Shown here one piece after another: positions 41,364-50,346 of a DNA stretch of 64,000 bases; the stretch's first letter is position 1; every line of letters starts with the position of its first letter. Source of the stretch: Pannonibacter tanglangensis (GTDB taxonomy: Bacteria > Pseudomonadota > Alphaproteobacteria > Rhizobiales > Stappiaceae); NCBI RefSeq assembly GCF_009915685.1, contig NZ_JAABLP010000006.1; one strand, written 5' to 3'. The notes under the pieces are model-generated. The model did not search any database. It was not told where the DNA came from and was given only the letters and a program-made list of their open reading frames with translations. The position numbers were made by a program, and so were the translations under genes.

Positions 41364-42350
41364 TCAGCTCATCACCAGTTTGACGGCCGACTCGGGCAGT
41401 TCCTCGCCGAAGCAGCGCTGGTAGAACTCCGAGACGAGCGACCGCTCGGTGTCATCACACTTGTTCAGGAAGGTCAGGCGGAAGGCAAAGCCGACGTCGC
41501 CGAAGATTTCCGCGTTCTCGGCCCAGGTGATGACCGTGCGCGGGCTCATCACGGTCGACAAGTCGCCGTTGATGAAGGCCGAACGGGTCATGTCGGCAAG
41601 CCGGACCATCTTGGAAACGGTCGCGCGGCCTTCGGCGCCCTGGAAATGCTTGGCCTTGGCCAGCACGATGCCGACCTCGTTGTCATGCGGCAGATAGTTC
41701 AGCGCGGTGACGATGGACCAGCGGTCCATCTGCGCCTGGTTGATCTGCTGCGTGCCGTGGTAGAGGCCCGAGGTGTCGCCGAGGCCGATGGTGTTGGCGG
41801 TGGCGAACAGCCGGAAATAGGGATGGGGACGGATCACGCGGCTCTGGTCGAGCAGCGTCAGGCGGCCGGAGGATTCCAGCACGCGCTGGATCACGAACAT
41901 CACGTCGGGACGGCCGGCGTCGTACTCATCGAACACCAGGGCGACGTTGTGCTGGTAGGCCCAGGGCAGGATGCCGTCCCGGAATTCGGTGACCTGCTTG
42001 CCGTCCTTCAGCACGATTGCATCCTTGCCGATCAGGTCGATGCGGCTGATGTGGCTGTCGAGGTTGACGCGGATGCAGGGCCAGTTGAGACGGGCCGCGA
42101 CCTGCTCGATGTGGGTCGACTTGCCGGTGCCATGGAAGCCGGTGACCATGACGCGGCGGTTGCGGGCAAAGCCCGCGAGGATTGCCAGCGTCGTCGCCCG
42201 GTCGAACAGGTAGTCCGGATCCACGTCCGGCACGTGCTCGGTCCGGGTCTTGTAGGCCGGCACTTTCAGGTCGCTGCGGAAGCCGAACACCTCTTCGACG
42301 GAAACTTCGGTGTCGGGCATGCCATCGGCCACGGTCATCTTGTCAGTCAT
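41364..42350 (-). CDS. cobS: Cobaltochelatase subunit CobS
   Basis: This 328-residue AAA+ ATPase drives cobalt insertion with CobT and CobN. Walker A is GFHGTGKST (about residues 70-78) and Walker B is ALVFDEYDAG. PHPYFRLFATANTIGLGD is the sensor-1 region. The length and N-terminus (DTEVSVEEVFGFRSDLKVPA) agree with CobS. cobT follows directly; cobN is not in the window. The J-domain gene upstream is 68 bases away on the same strand, an order common in this bacterial order. Confidence 0.97.
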   Translation of the reverse strand: MTDKMTVADGMPDTEVSVEEVFGFRSDLKVPAYKTRTEHVPDVDPDYLFDRATTLAILAGFARNRRVMVTGFHGTGKSTHIEQVAARLNWPCIRVNLDSHISRIDLIGKDAIVLKDGKQVTEFRDGILPWAYQHNVALVFDEYDAGRPDVMFVIQRVLESSGRLTLLDQSRVIRPHPYFRLFATANTIGLGDTSGLYHGTQQINQAQMDRWSIVTALNYLPHDNEVGIVLAKAKHFQGAEGRATVSKMVRLADMTRSAFINGDLSTVMSPRTVITWAENAEIFGDVGFAFRLTFLNKCDDTERSLVSEFYQRCFGEELPESAVKLVMS

Positions 42351-42418
42351 CGGTCCTCCGCTGCCTCGGCCGGGCCGGGGTCAGGGTCATTGGGGGGAAG
42401 CCGGCGCGAACGCACCAG

Positions 42419-43009
42419 CTAGCAGAAGCCGGCTTTCTTCAGGACATTGTAGGCCTGAATGATCTGCCGCAGGCGATCCTCGGACGACCGGTCGCCGCCG
42501 TTGGCGTCCGGATGATGGAGTTTCACCAATTCCTTATAGCGCGCCTTGATCTCGTCGCCACGCGCCCTTTCCGACAGATTGAGCACATCAAACGACCGCT
42601 TTTCAAGGGCAAGCAGCTTGCGATCCCGCGCCTGCGGCGTTCCGCCGTGGCGGGCGTAGGCCCGCGCCCGACCGGCCGCCCGCGGGTCGATCCCGTCGGG
42701 TCCCTGGGCGGCCTCGCGGTTGACGCCCATGCGCCAGGTCGGCCTATGTCCGGTCAGCGCATCCTTCTGGTACATGCGCACCGCGTCGTCATCCATGCCG
42801 GTGAAATAGTTGTACGACTTGTTGTAGTCACGGACATGGTCGATGCAGAAAAAGAAATACTTGCCCTCGCGGTCCCGGCCCTGGGGCGCCTTGTGGGTGC
42901 CGGGGCGGGTACAGCCAGGGTGCTGACAGGGCGGAAAGTCGTCTTCGTCCAGCCGGTCCCGGTCAGGTTTGACGCGGATCCGGTCGAACAGCTTGGAATC
43001 CAGTTTCAT
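42419..43009 (-). CDS. J-domain (DnaJ-like) protein
   Basis: This 196-residue protein carries its J domain at the C-terminus (about residues 135-196: RSFDVLNLSERARGDEIKAR, then the signature HHPDANGGDRSSEDRLRQII). The N-terminal half is a conserved alphaproteobacterial region with two Cys pairs (PPCQHPGCTRPGTH, FFFCIDHV). It should stimulate an Hsp70 ATPase; the client is unknown. The location before cobS and divergent to bolA is typical. The ATG at 43009 was chosen over upstream extension. Confidence 0.9.
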   Translation of the reverse strand: MKLDSKLFDRIRVKPDRDRLDEDDFPPCQHPGCTRPGTHKAPQGRDREGKYFFFCIDHVRDYNKSYNYFTGMDDDAVRMYQKDALTGHRPTWRMGVNREAAQGPDGIDPRAAGRARAYARHGGTPQARDRKLLALEKRSFDVLNLSERARGDEIKARYKELVKLHHPDANGGDRSSEDRLRQIIQAYNVLKKAGFC

Positions 43010-43138
43010 GGCCCGATTATGGACAGGGTGGCTCGGTCGAACAAGGTTAGCGACCGGAATAAAAGAAAGGGTTTCCGTCCGGCGGGCATCGGGGCAACAG
43101 GCTTGACGCGCGACAGGGACAGGCACAGAACATAGCCC

Positions 43139-43441
43139 ATGACCATTCGCCAGCAGATCACAGACCTCCTGACCGATGCCTTCGCGCCCAGCGAACTCGC
43201 GGTCATCGACGAATCCGACAAGCACAAGGGCCATGGCGGCTGGCGCGAGGGCGGGGAAACCCATTTCCGCGTCCGCATCGTCGCCGAAGCCTTTGCCGGC
43301 AAGGGACGGGTGGACCGTCACCGGGCGATCAACACCGTGCTGGCGCCCTGCATCGCGGCCGGCGTGCACGCCCTTGCCATCGAGGTGCGGGCGCCGGACG
43401 AGCCCGATCCGCGTGCCGCCCGGGTGAGCGGGACGGTCTGA
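43139..43441 (+). CDS. BolA family protein
   Basis: This 100-residue protein has the BolA fold. The conserved stretch DESDKHKGHGGWREGGETHF and the RVDRHRAINTVLAPCIAAGVHALAI segment hold the conserved His near the C-terminal helix. BolA proteins bind [2Fe-2S] clusters with monothiol glutaredoxins and affect iron homeostasis and cell shape. It is divergent from the J-domain gene with 129 bases between the starts. No glutaredoxin gene is adjacent here. Confidence 0.92.
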   Translation: MTIRQQITDLLTDAFAPSELAVIDESDKHKGHGGWREGGETHFRVRIVAEAFAGKGRVDRHRAINTVLAPCIAAGVHALAIEVRAPDEPDPRAARVSGTV

Positions 43442-43484
43442 CAGCGAAACGGCCTGGTGCGGGGGTCCGGGGCAGTGTCGGCCC

Positions 43485-44831
43485 TCAGGCGGTGGACGTC
43501 GGTGACGGCGTCTGCCTGGCGGAGCGGGCGTCGGGTGTCTTGCCGGGTGTCCTGGTCTCCTTGCCGTTGAGCGGCAGGATGCGCAGGCGGGTGATGCGGT
43601 TGCGTTCGCGGCGCAGCACCGTGAAGCGGAAGCCGTGGAAGGTGAAGATCTGCCGCTCGTCGGGGATCATGCGGGCCTCGTGGATCACGAGCCCGGCAAT
43701 GGTGGTGGCCTCGTCGTCCGGCAGGCTCCAGTCGTTGGCGCGGTTGATGTCGCGAATCGGGACCGAGCCGTCGACGATGACCGAGCCGTCCGCCTGCGGC
43801 CGGACGCCGGTCAGTTCCAGGTCATGCTCATCGGCGATCTCGCCGACGATTTCCTCCAGGATGTCCTCCAGCGTCACCAGTCCCTGCACCTCGCCATATT
43901 CGTCGATGACAAAGGCAAAGTGGGACTTGCGCTTGAGGAAGGCGTTGAGCTGGTCCTGCAGGCTGGTGGTGTCGGGGACGAACCAGGGCGGTGTTGCGAT
44001 CTTCATCACGTCCAGCCGGCTGAAGTCGCCATCGGCGGCCTTCAGGGCGCGCAGCAGGTCCTTGGCATGCAGGACGCCGACGAAGTTGTCGCTCTCGCCC
44101 TTCCACAGGGGCATGCGGGTGTAGGGCGCGGCAAGGGCAGCATCGACGAGCTTCGAGACGTCCTCATCGACGTTGAGGGCCATCATGTTGGTGCGGTGGA
44201 CCATCACGTCGGAGACTTCGAGCTCGGCGAGATCGAGCAGGCCGCCGAGGCGGTCGCGGTCTGCCTTGACGAGGCCGCCTTCCAGATGCTGCAGATCGAC
44301 AGCGCCGCGCAGCTCGTCATGGGCGGAGAGGACCGCGGCGTTGTCGTCGACCCGCACGCCGAAGACACGCAGGATCATGCGCACGATCCATTCGATGGTG
44401 ATGACCACCGGACCGAAAACCGCGACCACGATCCGGACCAGCGGTGCAACGGCAAGGGCAAAACGGTCCGGATTGGAGATCGCCCAGGTCTTCGGCATGA
44501 CCTCCGACAGCACCACCACCAGCACGGTCATGACCAGCGTCGCGATGGCAACGCCGGCCTCGCCAAACAGGCTCAGGAACAGGCTGGTCGCCAGGGACGA
44601 CGCCGTGATGTTGACGATGTTGTTGCCGAGCAGCAGCGCCCCGATGAGGCGCTCGCGGGTCTGGATCAGCCGGGCAACGACCCCTGCGCGCCGGTCTCCG
44701 GCCTTCTCCAGCTGGTGCATGCGCGCCCGGGACGCGGCTGTCAGCGCTGTCTCCGATCCGGAGAAGAAGGCTGACATGACCAGCAGGCACAGGATGCCGC
44801 CGACCGTGAACCAGAGCGCTGTCTCGATCAT
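43485..44831 (-). CDS. CNNM/CorC-type membrane transporter with CBS domains (HlyC/CorC family)
   Basis: This 448-residue protein has an N-terminal DUF21 membrane domain with four hydrophobic segments (FSGSETALTAASRARMHQLE, GNNIVNITASSLATSLFL). A pair of CBS domains (VMVHRTNMMALNVDEDV, FVIDEYGEVQGLVTLEDILE) and a C-terminal CorC/HlyC domain (FTFHGFRFTVLRRERNRITR) follow. Members export or regulate magnesium and cobalt; the old name hemolysin is misleading. Its ATG overlaps the aroB stop by 4 bases, so it is coupled to aroB. Confidence 0.92.
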   Translation of the reverse strand: MIETALWFTVGGILCLLVMSAFFSGSETALTAASRARMHQLEKAGDRRAGVVARLIQTRERLIGALLLGNNIVNITASSLATSLFLSLFGEAGVAIATLVMTVLVVVLSEVMPKTWAISNPDRFALAVAPLVRIVVAVFGPVVITIEWIVRMILRVFGVRVDDNAAVLSAHDELRGAVDLQHLEGGLVKADRDRLGGLLDLAELEVSDVMVHRTNMMALNVDEDVSKLVDAALAAPYTRMPLWKGESDNFVGVLHAKDLLRALKAADGDFSRLDVMKIATPPWFVPDTTSLQDQLNAFLKRKSHFAFVIDEYGEVQGLVTLEDILEEIVGEIADEHDLELTGVRPQADGSVIVDGSVPIRDINRANDWSLPDDEATTIAGLVIHEARMIPDERQIFTFHGFRFTVLRRERNRITRLRILPLNGKETRTPGKTPDARSARQTPSPTSTA

Positions 44832-45988
44832 GAGCGGAGTTTCTCCTCAAGGAAGTCCCGGACGGTGGCGGGGTCGACGCCCTTCTCGACGAAGGCCTGA
44901 CCGATGCCGCGGGTCAGGATGAAGGTCAGCGCGCCGCGGCTGACCTTCTTGTCCTGGGCGATGATGTCGAGCAGCGTGCCGGCCGGCGGCATCTGACCCG
45001 GGATCTGTCCGATCCGGACGGGGAGGCCGACCTCCTGCAGATGGGCGACCACGCGGGCAACGACGGCATCGTCGACGAGGCCGAGGCGGGCGGAAAACTC
45101 GTGCGCCAGCGCCATGCCGATGGCGACGCCCTCGCCATGGACAAGGCGTTCGTTGGCGTAGTCGACCGCCGATTCGAGCGCATGGCCGAAGGTGTGGCCG
45201 AGATTGAGCAGGGCGCGCTGGCCGGATTCGCGTTCGTCGGCCGAGACCGTTGCGGCCTTGGCCGCGCAGGAGCGCGCCACCGCCTCCTCCCGCGCCGGGC
45301 CTCCGGCGAAGATGTCCTGCCAGTTCTGCTCGAGCCAGTCGAAGAAGGCAGCATCGCCAAGCAGGCCGTACTTGGCGACCTCGGCATAGCCGGCGCGGAA
45401 CTCGCGTTCGCTCAGCGTGTCGAGCAGGGCGGTGTCGGCGAGGACGAGATCCGGCTGGTGGAAGGCGCCGATGAGGTTCTTGCCATGGCGGGAGTTGATG
45501 CCGGTCTTGCCACCGACGGAGCTGTCGACCTGGGACAGGAGCGTGGTCGGGATCTGGATGAAGCTCATGCCCCGGCGCACGGAGGCCGCCACGAAGCCGG
45601 CGAGATCGCCGACGACGCCACCGCCGAACGCAAGCACCGCATCGCCGCGCTCCAGCCGGGCCGCGAGCACCTCGTCGCACAGGCGCTGGTATTCGGCAAA
45701 GCACTTGCTCTGTTCGCCCGCCGGAACGGTCATCACCGTGGAGCCGACGCCGGCGGCATCAAGGCTTGCGGTGAGCGTGGAGAGATGCAGGCGGGCGACG
45801 GTGGCATCGGTGATGATGGCGAGCCGGCCGCCCGGCATCAGCGCGGCAATGCGCTCTCCCGCAGAGGCGAGGAGGCCGCGGCCGATGAGGATGTCATAGG
45901 AGCGGGCGCCGAGATCGACGCGGACGGTGATGGGCTCAGTCGGGGACACACTGGTCATGTCGAGGGCAGGTCCGCTGTTGGGGGTCAC
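44828..45988 (-). CDS. aroB: 3-dehydroquinate synthase
   Basis: This 386-residue NAD- and zinc-dependent enzyme converts DAHP to 3-dehydroquinate, the second step of the shikimate pathway. It has FGGGVVGDLAGFVAAS (about residues 121-136), STLLSQVDSSVGGKTGIN-like (IPTTLLSQVDSSVGGKTG), and the zinc-binding HTFGHALE. The frame opens with a GTG at 45988 overlapping the aroK stop; the alternative ATG at 45958 would give MTSVSPTEPI and a 376-residue product. aroK-aroB-CNNM are translationally linked by 4-base overlaps. Confidence 0.96.
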   Translation of the reverse strand: MTPNSGPALDMTSVSPTEPITVRVDLGARSYDILIGRGLLASAGERIAALMPGGRLAIITDATVARLHLSTLTASLDAAGVGSTVMTVPAGEQSKCFAEYQRLCDEVLAARLERGDAVLAFGGGVVGDLAGFVAASVRRGMSFIQIPTTLLSQVDSSVGGKTGINSRHGKNLIGAFHQPDLVLADTALLDTLSEREFRAGYAEVAKYGLLGDAAFFDWLEQNWQDIFAGGPAREEAVARSCAAKAATVSADERESGQRALLNLGHTFGHALESAVDYANERLVHGEGVAIGMALAHEFSARLGLVDDAVVARVVAHLQEVGLPVRIGQIPGQMPPAGTLLDIIAQDKKVSRGALTFILTRGIGQAFVEKGVDPATVRDFLEEKLRS

Positions 45989-46590
45989 GCCGCGTCGGGC
46001 GCGGGCCGCAGGGACAGGAAGTCCTCAAGGGCCAGGATGATGTCTTCCATGACGGTCTCGTGTGGCACCTCGCGCGACCACACGGAGGTATCGGCCAGCG
46101 CGTAGACCGGCTCGCGCTTCTCCAGCAGTGCCCGCATGGTACCCTCGGGATCGGCGTTCTGCAGCAGCGGCCGGGTGGGGCGCTTGCGCACCCGCGCCAT
46201 GACCGTGTCGAGGTCTGCCCGCAGCCAGACCGAGACGGCGGCGCGGGCGATTTCCCGCCGGGTCGTCTCGCTCATGAAGGCGCCGCCGCCGGTCGCAAGG
46301 ACCATCGGGCCTTCCTGCAGCAGACGGGCGATGACCCGCTCTTCGCCGCGGCGGAACTCGGGCTCGCCATGCACGGCGAAGATCTCCGAGATCGTCATGT
46401 TGGCGGCCGTCTCGATCTCGGTGTCGGCATCGACGAAGGGCAGGCCGAGACGCTGGGCGAGACGGCGTCCGACACTGGACTTGCCGCAGCCCATGATGCC
46501 CACCAGCACGATGCAGCGCGGTCCCAGCGCCGAGACCAGCCGGGCTGCGCGTTCGTCGGTGATGATTGTGCCCGATCCGGCTGCCCCCAC
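45985..46590 (-). CDS. aroK: Shikimate kinase
   Basis: This 201-residue kinase phosphorylates shikimate with ATP. Walker A is GIMGCGKSSVGRR and the substrate-binding region is FVDADTEIE. EFRRGEERVI and LATGGGAF follow, and RPLLQ lies in the lid. No ATG precedes the domain closely. A GTG at 46590 has a good GGGAGGA ribosome-binding site 6 bases upstream and gives a normal family length, so it was chosen over a distant ATG. It is the first gene of the aroK-aroB-CNNM operon. Confidence 0.94.
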   Translation of the reverse strand: MGAAGSGTIITDERAARLVSALGPRCIVLVGIMGCGKSSVGRRLAQRLGLPFVDADTEIETAANMTISEIFAVHGEPEFRRGEERVIARLLQEGPMVLATGGGAFMSETTRREIARAAVSVWLRADLDTVMARVRKRPTRPLLQNADPEGTMRALLEKREPVYALADTSVWSREVPHETVMEDIILALEDFLSLRPAPDAA

Positions 46591-46749
46591 GGCGGGTCCT
46601 CCCTTGTGTCTCGTTTCGCGCCTTTTATCATATTCCGACAAAATGCAAGCGCGTCGCAACCGAGTCGGAGGCCGCGCACCCCCGCAGGACAGGGCCAGGC
46701 GCGGGCATCCGGTGCGATGCCGGCCAGGTCCGCAGGAGTTCACGACGCC

Positions 46750-46893
46750 GTGCCCACCTTGACCCGCCTCATCGCCGCCGTGATCCTGCTCGCGGCGCTT
46801 GGCTATGGCGCCGTCTTCGCGCTGGCCAACTTCGTCGAGCCGCGGGAACGCGAGATCACCATCCGGGTGCAGAAGGACGGGTTCGCCCGCTGA
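46750..46893 (+). CDS. 47-residue single-span membrane protein
   Basis: This very small protein has one membrane segment (LTRLIAAVILLAALGYGAVFAL) and a short charged C-terminus EPREREITIRVQKDGFAR. The start is a GTG. Small proteins like this, sometimes loosely labelled histidine kinase, sit between aroK and xerD in many Hyphomicrobiales, which supports that it is real. Function unknown. It lies 26 bases upstream of xerD on the same strand. Confidence 0.65.
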   Translation: MPTLTRLIAAVILLAALGYGAVFALANFVEPREREITIRVQKDGFAR

Positions 46894-46919
46894 GGCGGCG
46901 CCCGCCCAGGAGGAGAGGA

Positions 46920-47843
46920 ATGGCCGCCGATCCCGGCATCGAGACCTTTCTGGAAATGCTGGCGGCCGAGCGCGGCGCAGCGCTGAACACGCTCGAGAGC
47001 TATCGGCGGGATCTGGAGGACTTTGCCGAGTTTCTGGGCTCGACGCGGGTGTCGGACGCGGACCAGGACGATGTCAGCGCCTATCTCGGCGACCTGGCGG
47101 CGCGGGGCTTTGCCGCGTCGTCCCAGGCGCGGCGGCTGTCGGCGCTCAGGCAGTTCTTCAAGTTCCTGTTTGCCGAAGGCCTGCGTAAGGACGAGCCGAC
47201 GCGCATTCTCACCGCGCCGAAGAAGCGGCAGGCGCTGCCCAAGGTGCTGAGTGTCGCCGAGGTCGACCGGCTGATCGAGGCGGCGCGGTTCGACGCCACG
47301 CAGGTGCACGAGACACCCGGCCGGCAGCTGCGTGCGGCGCGGCTCTACACGCTCCTGGAAGTGCTCTATGCCACGGGCCTGCGCGTGTCGGAGCTGGTGG
47401 CGCTTCCGGTGCGGGCGGCCTTGCGCGATGCGCGGCTGATCGAGATCCGCGGCAAGGGCGGCAAGGAACGGCTGGTGCCGCTGAGCCCGCGTGCGCAGGA
47501 GGCGATGCGGGCCTATGTGGCGCTGCGCAAGGCGGAGGGCGCCTTTGCCGAAAGCCCCTGGCTGTTCCCCTCCCATTCGGAAAGCGGCCATGTCACCCGG
47601 CAGGCCTTCGCCCGCGACCTGAAGGCCCTGGCGGTGGGCGTCGGACTTCAGGCCGACCAGGTGTCGCCGCATGTGCTGCGGCACGCCTTTGCCTCGCATC
47701 TGCTGCAGAACGGAGCGGACCTGCGCGTCGTGCAGCAGCTTCTGGGGCATGCCGACATCTCGACGACGCAGATCTACACCCATGTGCTCGACGAGCGCCT
47801 GCGCGATCTCGTCGAGACACATCACCCGCTTGCGAAGGCTTAA
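46920..47843 (+). CDS. xerD: Tyrosine recombinase XerD
   Basis: This 307-residue recombinase acts with XerC at dif to resolve chromosome dimers before division. It has a SAM-like N-terminal domain (IETFLEMLAAERGAALNTLE). The catalytic residues are Arg in TGLRVSEL, Lys in GKGGKERLVPL, HVLRH with His and Arg, His in LLGHADIS, and the nucleophile Tyr in TTQIYTH. A strong ribosome-binding site (AGGAGGAGAGGA) precedes the ATG at 46920. The housekeeping position next to aroK argues against a mobile-element integrase. Confidence 0.95.
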   Translation: MAADPGIETFLEMLAAERGAALNTLESYRRDLEDFAEFLGSTRVSDADQDDVSAYLGDLAARGFAASSQARRLSALRQFFKFLFAEGLRKDEPTRILTAPKKRQALPKVLSVAEVDRLIEAARFDATQVHETPGRQLRAARLYTLLEVLYATGLRVSELVALPVRAALRDARLIEIRGKGGKERLVPLSPRAQEAMRAYVALRKAEGAFAESPWLFPSHSESGHVTRQAFARDLKALAVGVGLQADQVSPHVLRHAFASHLLQNGADLRVVQQLLGHADISTTQIYTHVLDERLRDLVETHHPLAKA

Positions 47844-47846
47844 GGC

Positions 47847-49343
47847 TCAGCGGGACCTGGTGAGGGCCGGCGGGGGCGTTGCCGGCAGCAGGGTCTCGAG
47901 GGTCCGCGCGACGGCAAGGAGATGCCGGTCGGAATGGGCCGGACCGTCGATCTCGAGGCCGACCGGCAGGCCCTGCGCCGTGAGCCCGGCCGGCAGAGAG
48001 AGGCCCGGGATGCCGGCATTCGATCCCGGATCCGTGTTGCGGATGAAGGTCGGGAAGGTCGGAACCTCGACGCCATCAAGGCGCACGGTGCGGTCCGAGG
48101 TGGCGATCGGCGTGGCGGCCAGCGGCACGGTCGGGAACACCAGCGCGTCAAGCCGCTCGCGCGTGAAGACCTCCGCATAGGCGGCCTGGAGCCGGGGGCG
48201 CAGATCGTCCATCGCTGTCCTGTAGACCGTCTCGGGGATCGCGCCGGTGCCTGTGACATACTCCGCAAAGACATGGGCAACGTCCGGGCTGGCAATGCCG
48301 GCAACGAGCCTGTCGAGCGTCACGCCGGTGCGATGCTCCGCGAGAAACGCCGGCATGTCGCGGCGGATCTCGTGGAGAGCGATGGCAAAGCCGGCCTGGT
48401 CGCTGAGGTCGCGGATGTTCGTCAGGTCGAGCGGGACAAGGGTCACGCCGGCCTGGCGCAGCCGGTCGAGCGCGGTCTCGAACACGGCAGCGGTCTCCGG
48501 ATCGAGATCTTGGGTGAAGGGAGCGGCAAGGCCAAGGCGGATCGACTGCGGGGCGACGTCCGCCAGCGCGCTGGTCGTGCCGGTGATGACCGCATCGAGC
48601 AGCGCAAGATCGGCGACACTGCGGGCCATCGGGCCGGCGGTGTCCCGGGTGCGGGAGATCGGCACGATGCCCGTCCCCGGATAGCGCCCCACGGTCGGTC
48701 GCAAGCCGCAGATGCCGTTGAGCGCGGCCGGGATGCGCACGGAGCCGCCGGTGTCGGTGCCAAGGCCGGCCGGGGCGAGACGCGCGCCGATGGCAGCGCC
48801 GGTGCCGCCGCTGGAGCCGCCGGCGATCCGCTCCGGTGCATGGGCGTTGGCGACGGCACCAAAGGCGGCATTGTTCGAGGTGATGCCGAAGGCCAGCTCG
48901 TGCATGTTGGTCTTGCCGAGGATGATCGCCCCGGCGGCGCGCAACCGGGCGACCACGGGCGCATCCGTTGCCGGCACCCAGTCCTTCAGCGCCGGCGTTC
49001 CGGCGGTGTTGGGCAGGCCGGCGACGGCGATGTTGTCCTTGATGACCAGCGGCACGCCCTGCAGCGGGCCGGACGCCGCGGCTCCCGCTGCGTCAGACGC
49101 GGCTGCGGCCGCGCGCGCACCGGCCTCGTCGAGGGTGATGAAGATGTTGTCGCCCGCCCGCGCCTGCGCGGCCTCCAGCAGGGCGGCCACAAGGGCGGTG
49201 GTGGTCAGGCTGCCGGACGTCCGGGCGGCCTGAAGGTCGGAAATGGTCATCTCGCGCGCATCGCGCATGGCTGTCTCTCCCGCTGCCGGGCCGGCGAGGG
49301 CGAAGGCCAGGCCGGTTGCCGCAAATGTCAGATGTCGTTGCAT
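47847..49343 (-). CDS. Exported amidase (amidase-signature family)
   Basis: This 498-residue protein has an N-terminal signal peptide (about residues 1-22, ending PAAGE) and the amidase signature. The catalytic Lys is in VPLVIKDNIAVAGLP, and the Ser-cisSer-Lys region is GGSSGGTGAAIGARLAPAGLGTDTGGSVRIPA. It hydrolyses amide bonds; similarity is to the indoleacetamide hydrolase and aryl-acylamidase group. The exported location is unusual for the family. Its stop lies 3 bases from that of convergent xerD. The ATG at 49343 opens the signal peptide. Confidence 0.87.
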   Translation of the reverse strand: MQRHLTFAATGLAFALAGPAAGETAMRDAREMTISDLQAARTSGSLTTTALVAALLEAAQARAGDNIFITLDEAGARAAAAASDAAGAAASGPLQGVPLVIKDNIAVAGLPNTAGTPALKDWVPATDAPVVARLRAAGAIILGKTNMHELAFGITSNNAAFGAVANAHAPERIAGGSSGGTGAAIGARLAPAGLGTDTGGSVRIPAALNGICGLRPTVGRYPGTGIVPISRTRDTAGPMARSVADLALLDAVITGTTSALADVAPQSIRLGLAAPFTQDLDPETAAVFETALDRLRQAGVTLVPLDLTNIRDLSDQAGFAIALHEIRRDMPAFLAEHRTGVTLDRLVAGIASPDVAHVFAEYVTGTGAIPETVYRTAMDDLRPRLQAAYAEVFTRERLDALVFPTVPLAATPIATSDRTVRLDGVEVPTFPTFIRNTDPGSNAGIPGLSLPAGLTAQGLPVGLEIDGPAHSDRHLLAVARTLETLLPATPPPALTRSR

Positions 49344-49439
49344 CCCTGTGTCCCCCTGTCTGGACCGACAGGGCAATCCAAGCGCAGCTGCACCGGGCGC
49401 GCCTCCTCGAAACCGGGGAGATCGCGAGAGAGTCCGGTG

Positions 49440-50210
49440 TCAATTCAGCCGGGCAAAGCGGGCGATGAAGGCGGCACGGCCGGCGGTGCCGGTCTTGGCA
49501 AACAGCTGGCCGAGATGGCTGCGGACCGTCGCCGGGCCGATGCCGAGGGCCAGGGCAATGTCATTGTCGCGCTTGCCGCCCAGAAGTTCGGTGGCCACGG
49601 ACCGTTCACGCGGTGTGAGGCCGAAACCGTCGAGGGCTTCGCCAGGGCCGGCAGGGAGCGGCGCAGGCGTCGCGGTGAGGCTCTCAAGCCGGCGGGCGGT
49701 TTTCAGGGCGTTGCAAAAGGCAGGGCCAATGAGCCCCAGCAGCTCGACGTCGCGGCGGTCAAAACTCGACCGGTGCCGGCCGCGCCAGATCCGGATGTCG
49801 CCGAGATGGGCGGCGCCATCATGGGCGTGGAAATTCATGCCGTGGCAAAGCCCGTCCCGGATGAGGAAATCATTGAAGAACTCGGTCCGCTCCAGCTCGG
49901 CCTGCGGCAGGATCTCGTTGACGTGGGTTGCCCTGGCACGCTGGCGCAGGCGCGCGGTGATCGGGTCGCGGAACTGGAAATGGGCAACATAGGCCGACAG
50001 GTTGTCCGGGCTCATGTTGAGGCTGACCCCGTCCTCATAGGCACGGTTGTCCGGGTTCCAGACGTAGGAGGCGAAATGGTCCGCGCGCAACAGGTCGAGC
50101 AGGCGAACGCCGATGACCTCGCGCAGCTCACGCCTGTCCCGGGGGTGCGTGAGGTCTGTGAGCAAATGGCACAACGCCCCTGCCTCGCGTGCCGACAAGC
50201 CTGTCACCAT
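49440..50210 (-). CDS. LuxR-family transcriptional regulator
   Basis: This 256-residue regulator has a C-terminal LuxR helix-turn-helix (LTPRERSVATELLGGKRDND, then GIGPATVRSHLGQLFAKTG). The N-terminal half looks GAF-like rather than an acyl-homoserine-lactone-binding domain (ADHFASYVWNPDNRAYEDGV, FFNDFLIRDGLCHGMNFHAH). It has no receiver domain, so it is not a usual two-component regulator. A GGGAGG site supports ATG at 50210. It lies 96 bases upstream of the amidase and could regulate it, but no evidence links them directly. Confidence 0.85.
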   Translation of the reverse strand: MVTGLSAREAGALCHLLTDLTHPRDRRELREVIGVRLLDLLRADHFASYVWNPDNRAYEDGVSLNMSPDNLSAYVAHFQFRDPITARLRQRARATHVNEILPQAELERTEFFNDFLIRDGLCHGMNFHAHDGAAHLGDIRIWRGRHRSSFDRRDVELLGLIGPAFCNALKTARRLESLTATPAPLPAGPGEALDGFGLTPRERSVATELLGGKRDNDIALALGIGPATVRSHLGQLFAKTGTAGRAAFIARFARLN

Positions 50211-50346
50211 CGCCCCCTCCCGATCCCGCCAAACCTCCGGTTTCAGCGGCAAAGGTTAGCAAGCTTCGGGAGGTCTGCCTATGGCGATGCACCGAGCGGC
50301 GGGTGCATCGCACCCCGCCTTGCCCGCAGCCGGGTCGCGCGGGGGC

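Noticed and set aside
39601..41424. A 607-codon plus-strand open frame over cobT
   Set aside because: It is antisense to cobT, which has clear VWA and acidic domains. The frame is kept open only by base composition.
46920..47843. Tyrosine recombinase as integrase of a mobile element
   Set aside because: The sequence is XerD-like and sits in the housekeeping aroK-xerD order. No attachment-site repeats, prophage or conjugation genes are near.
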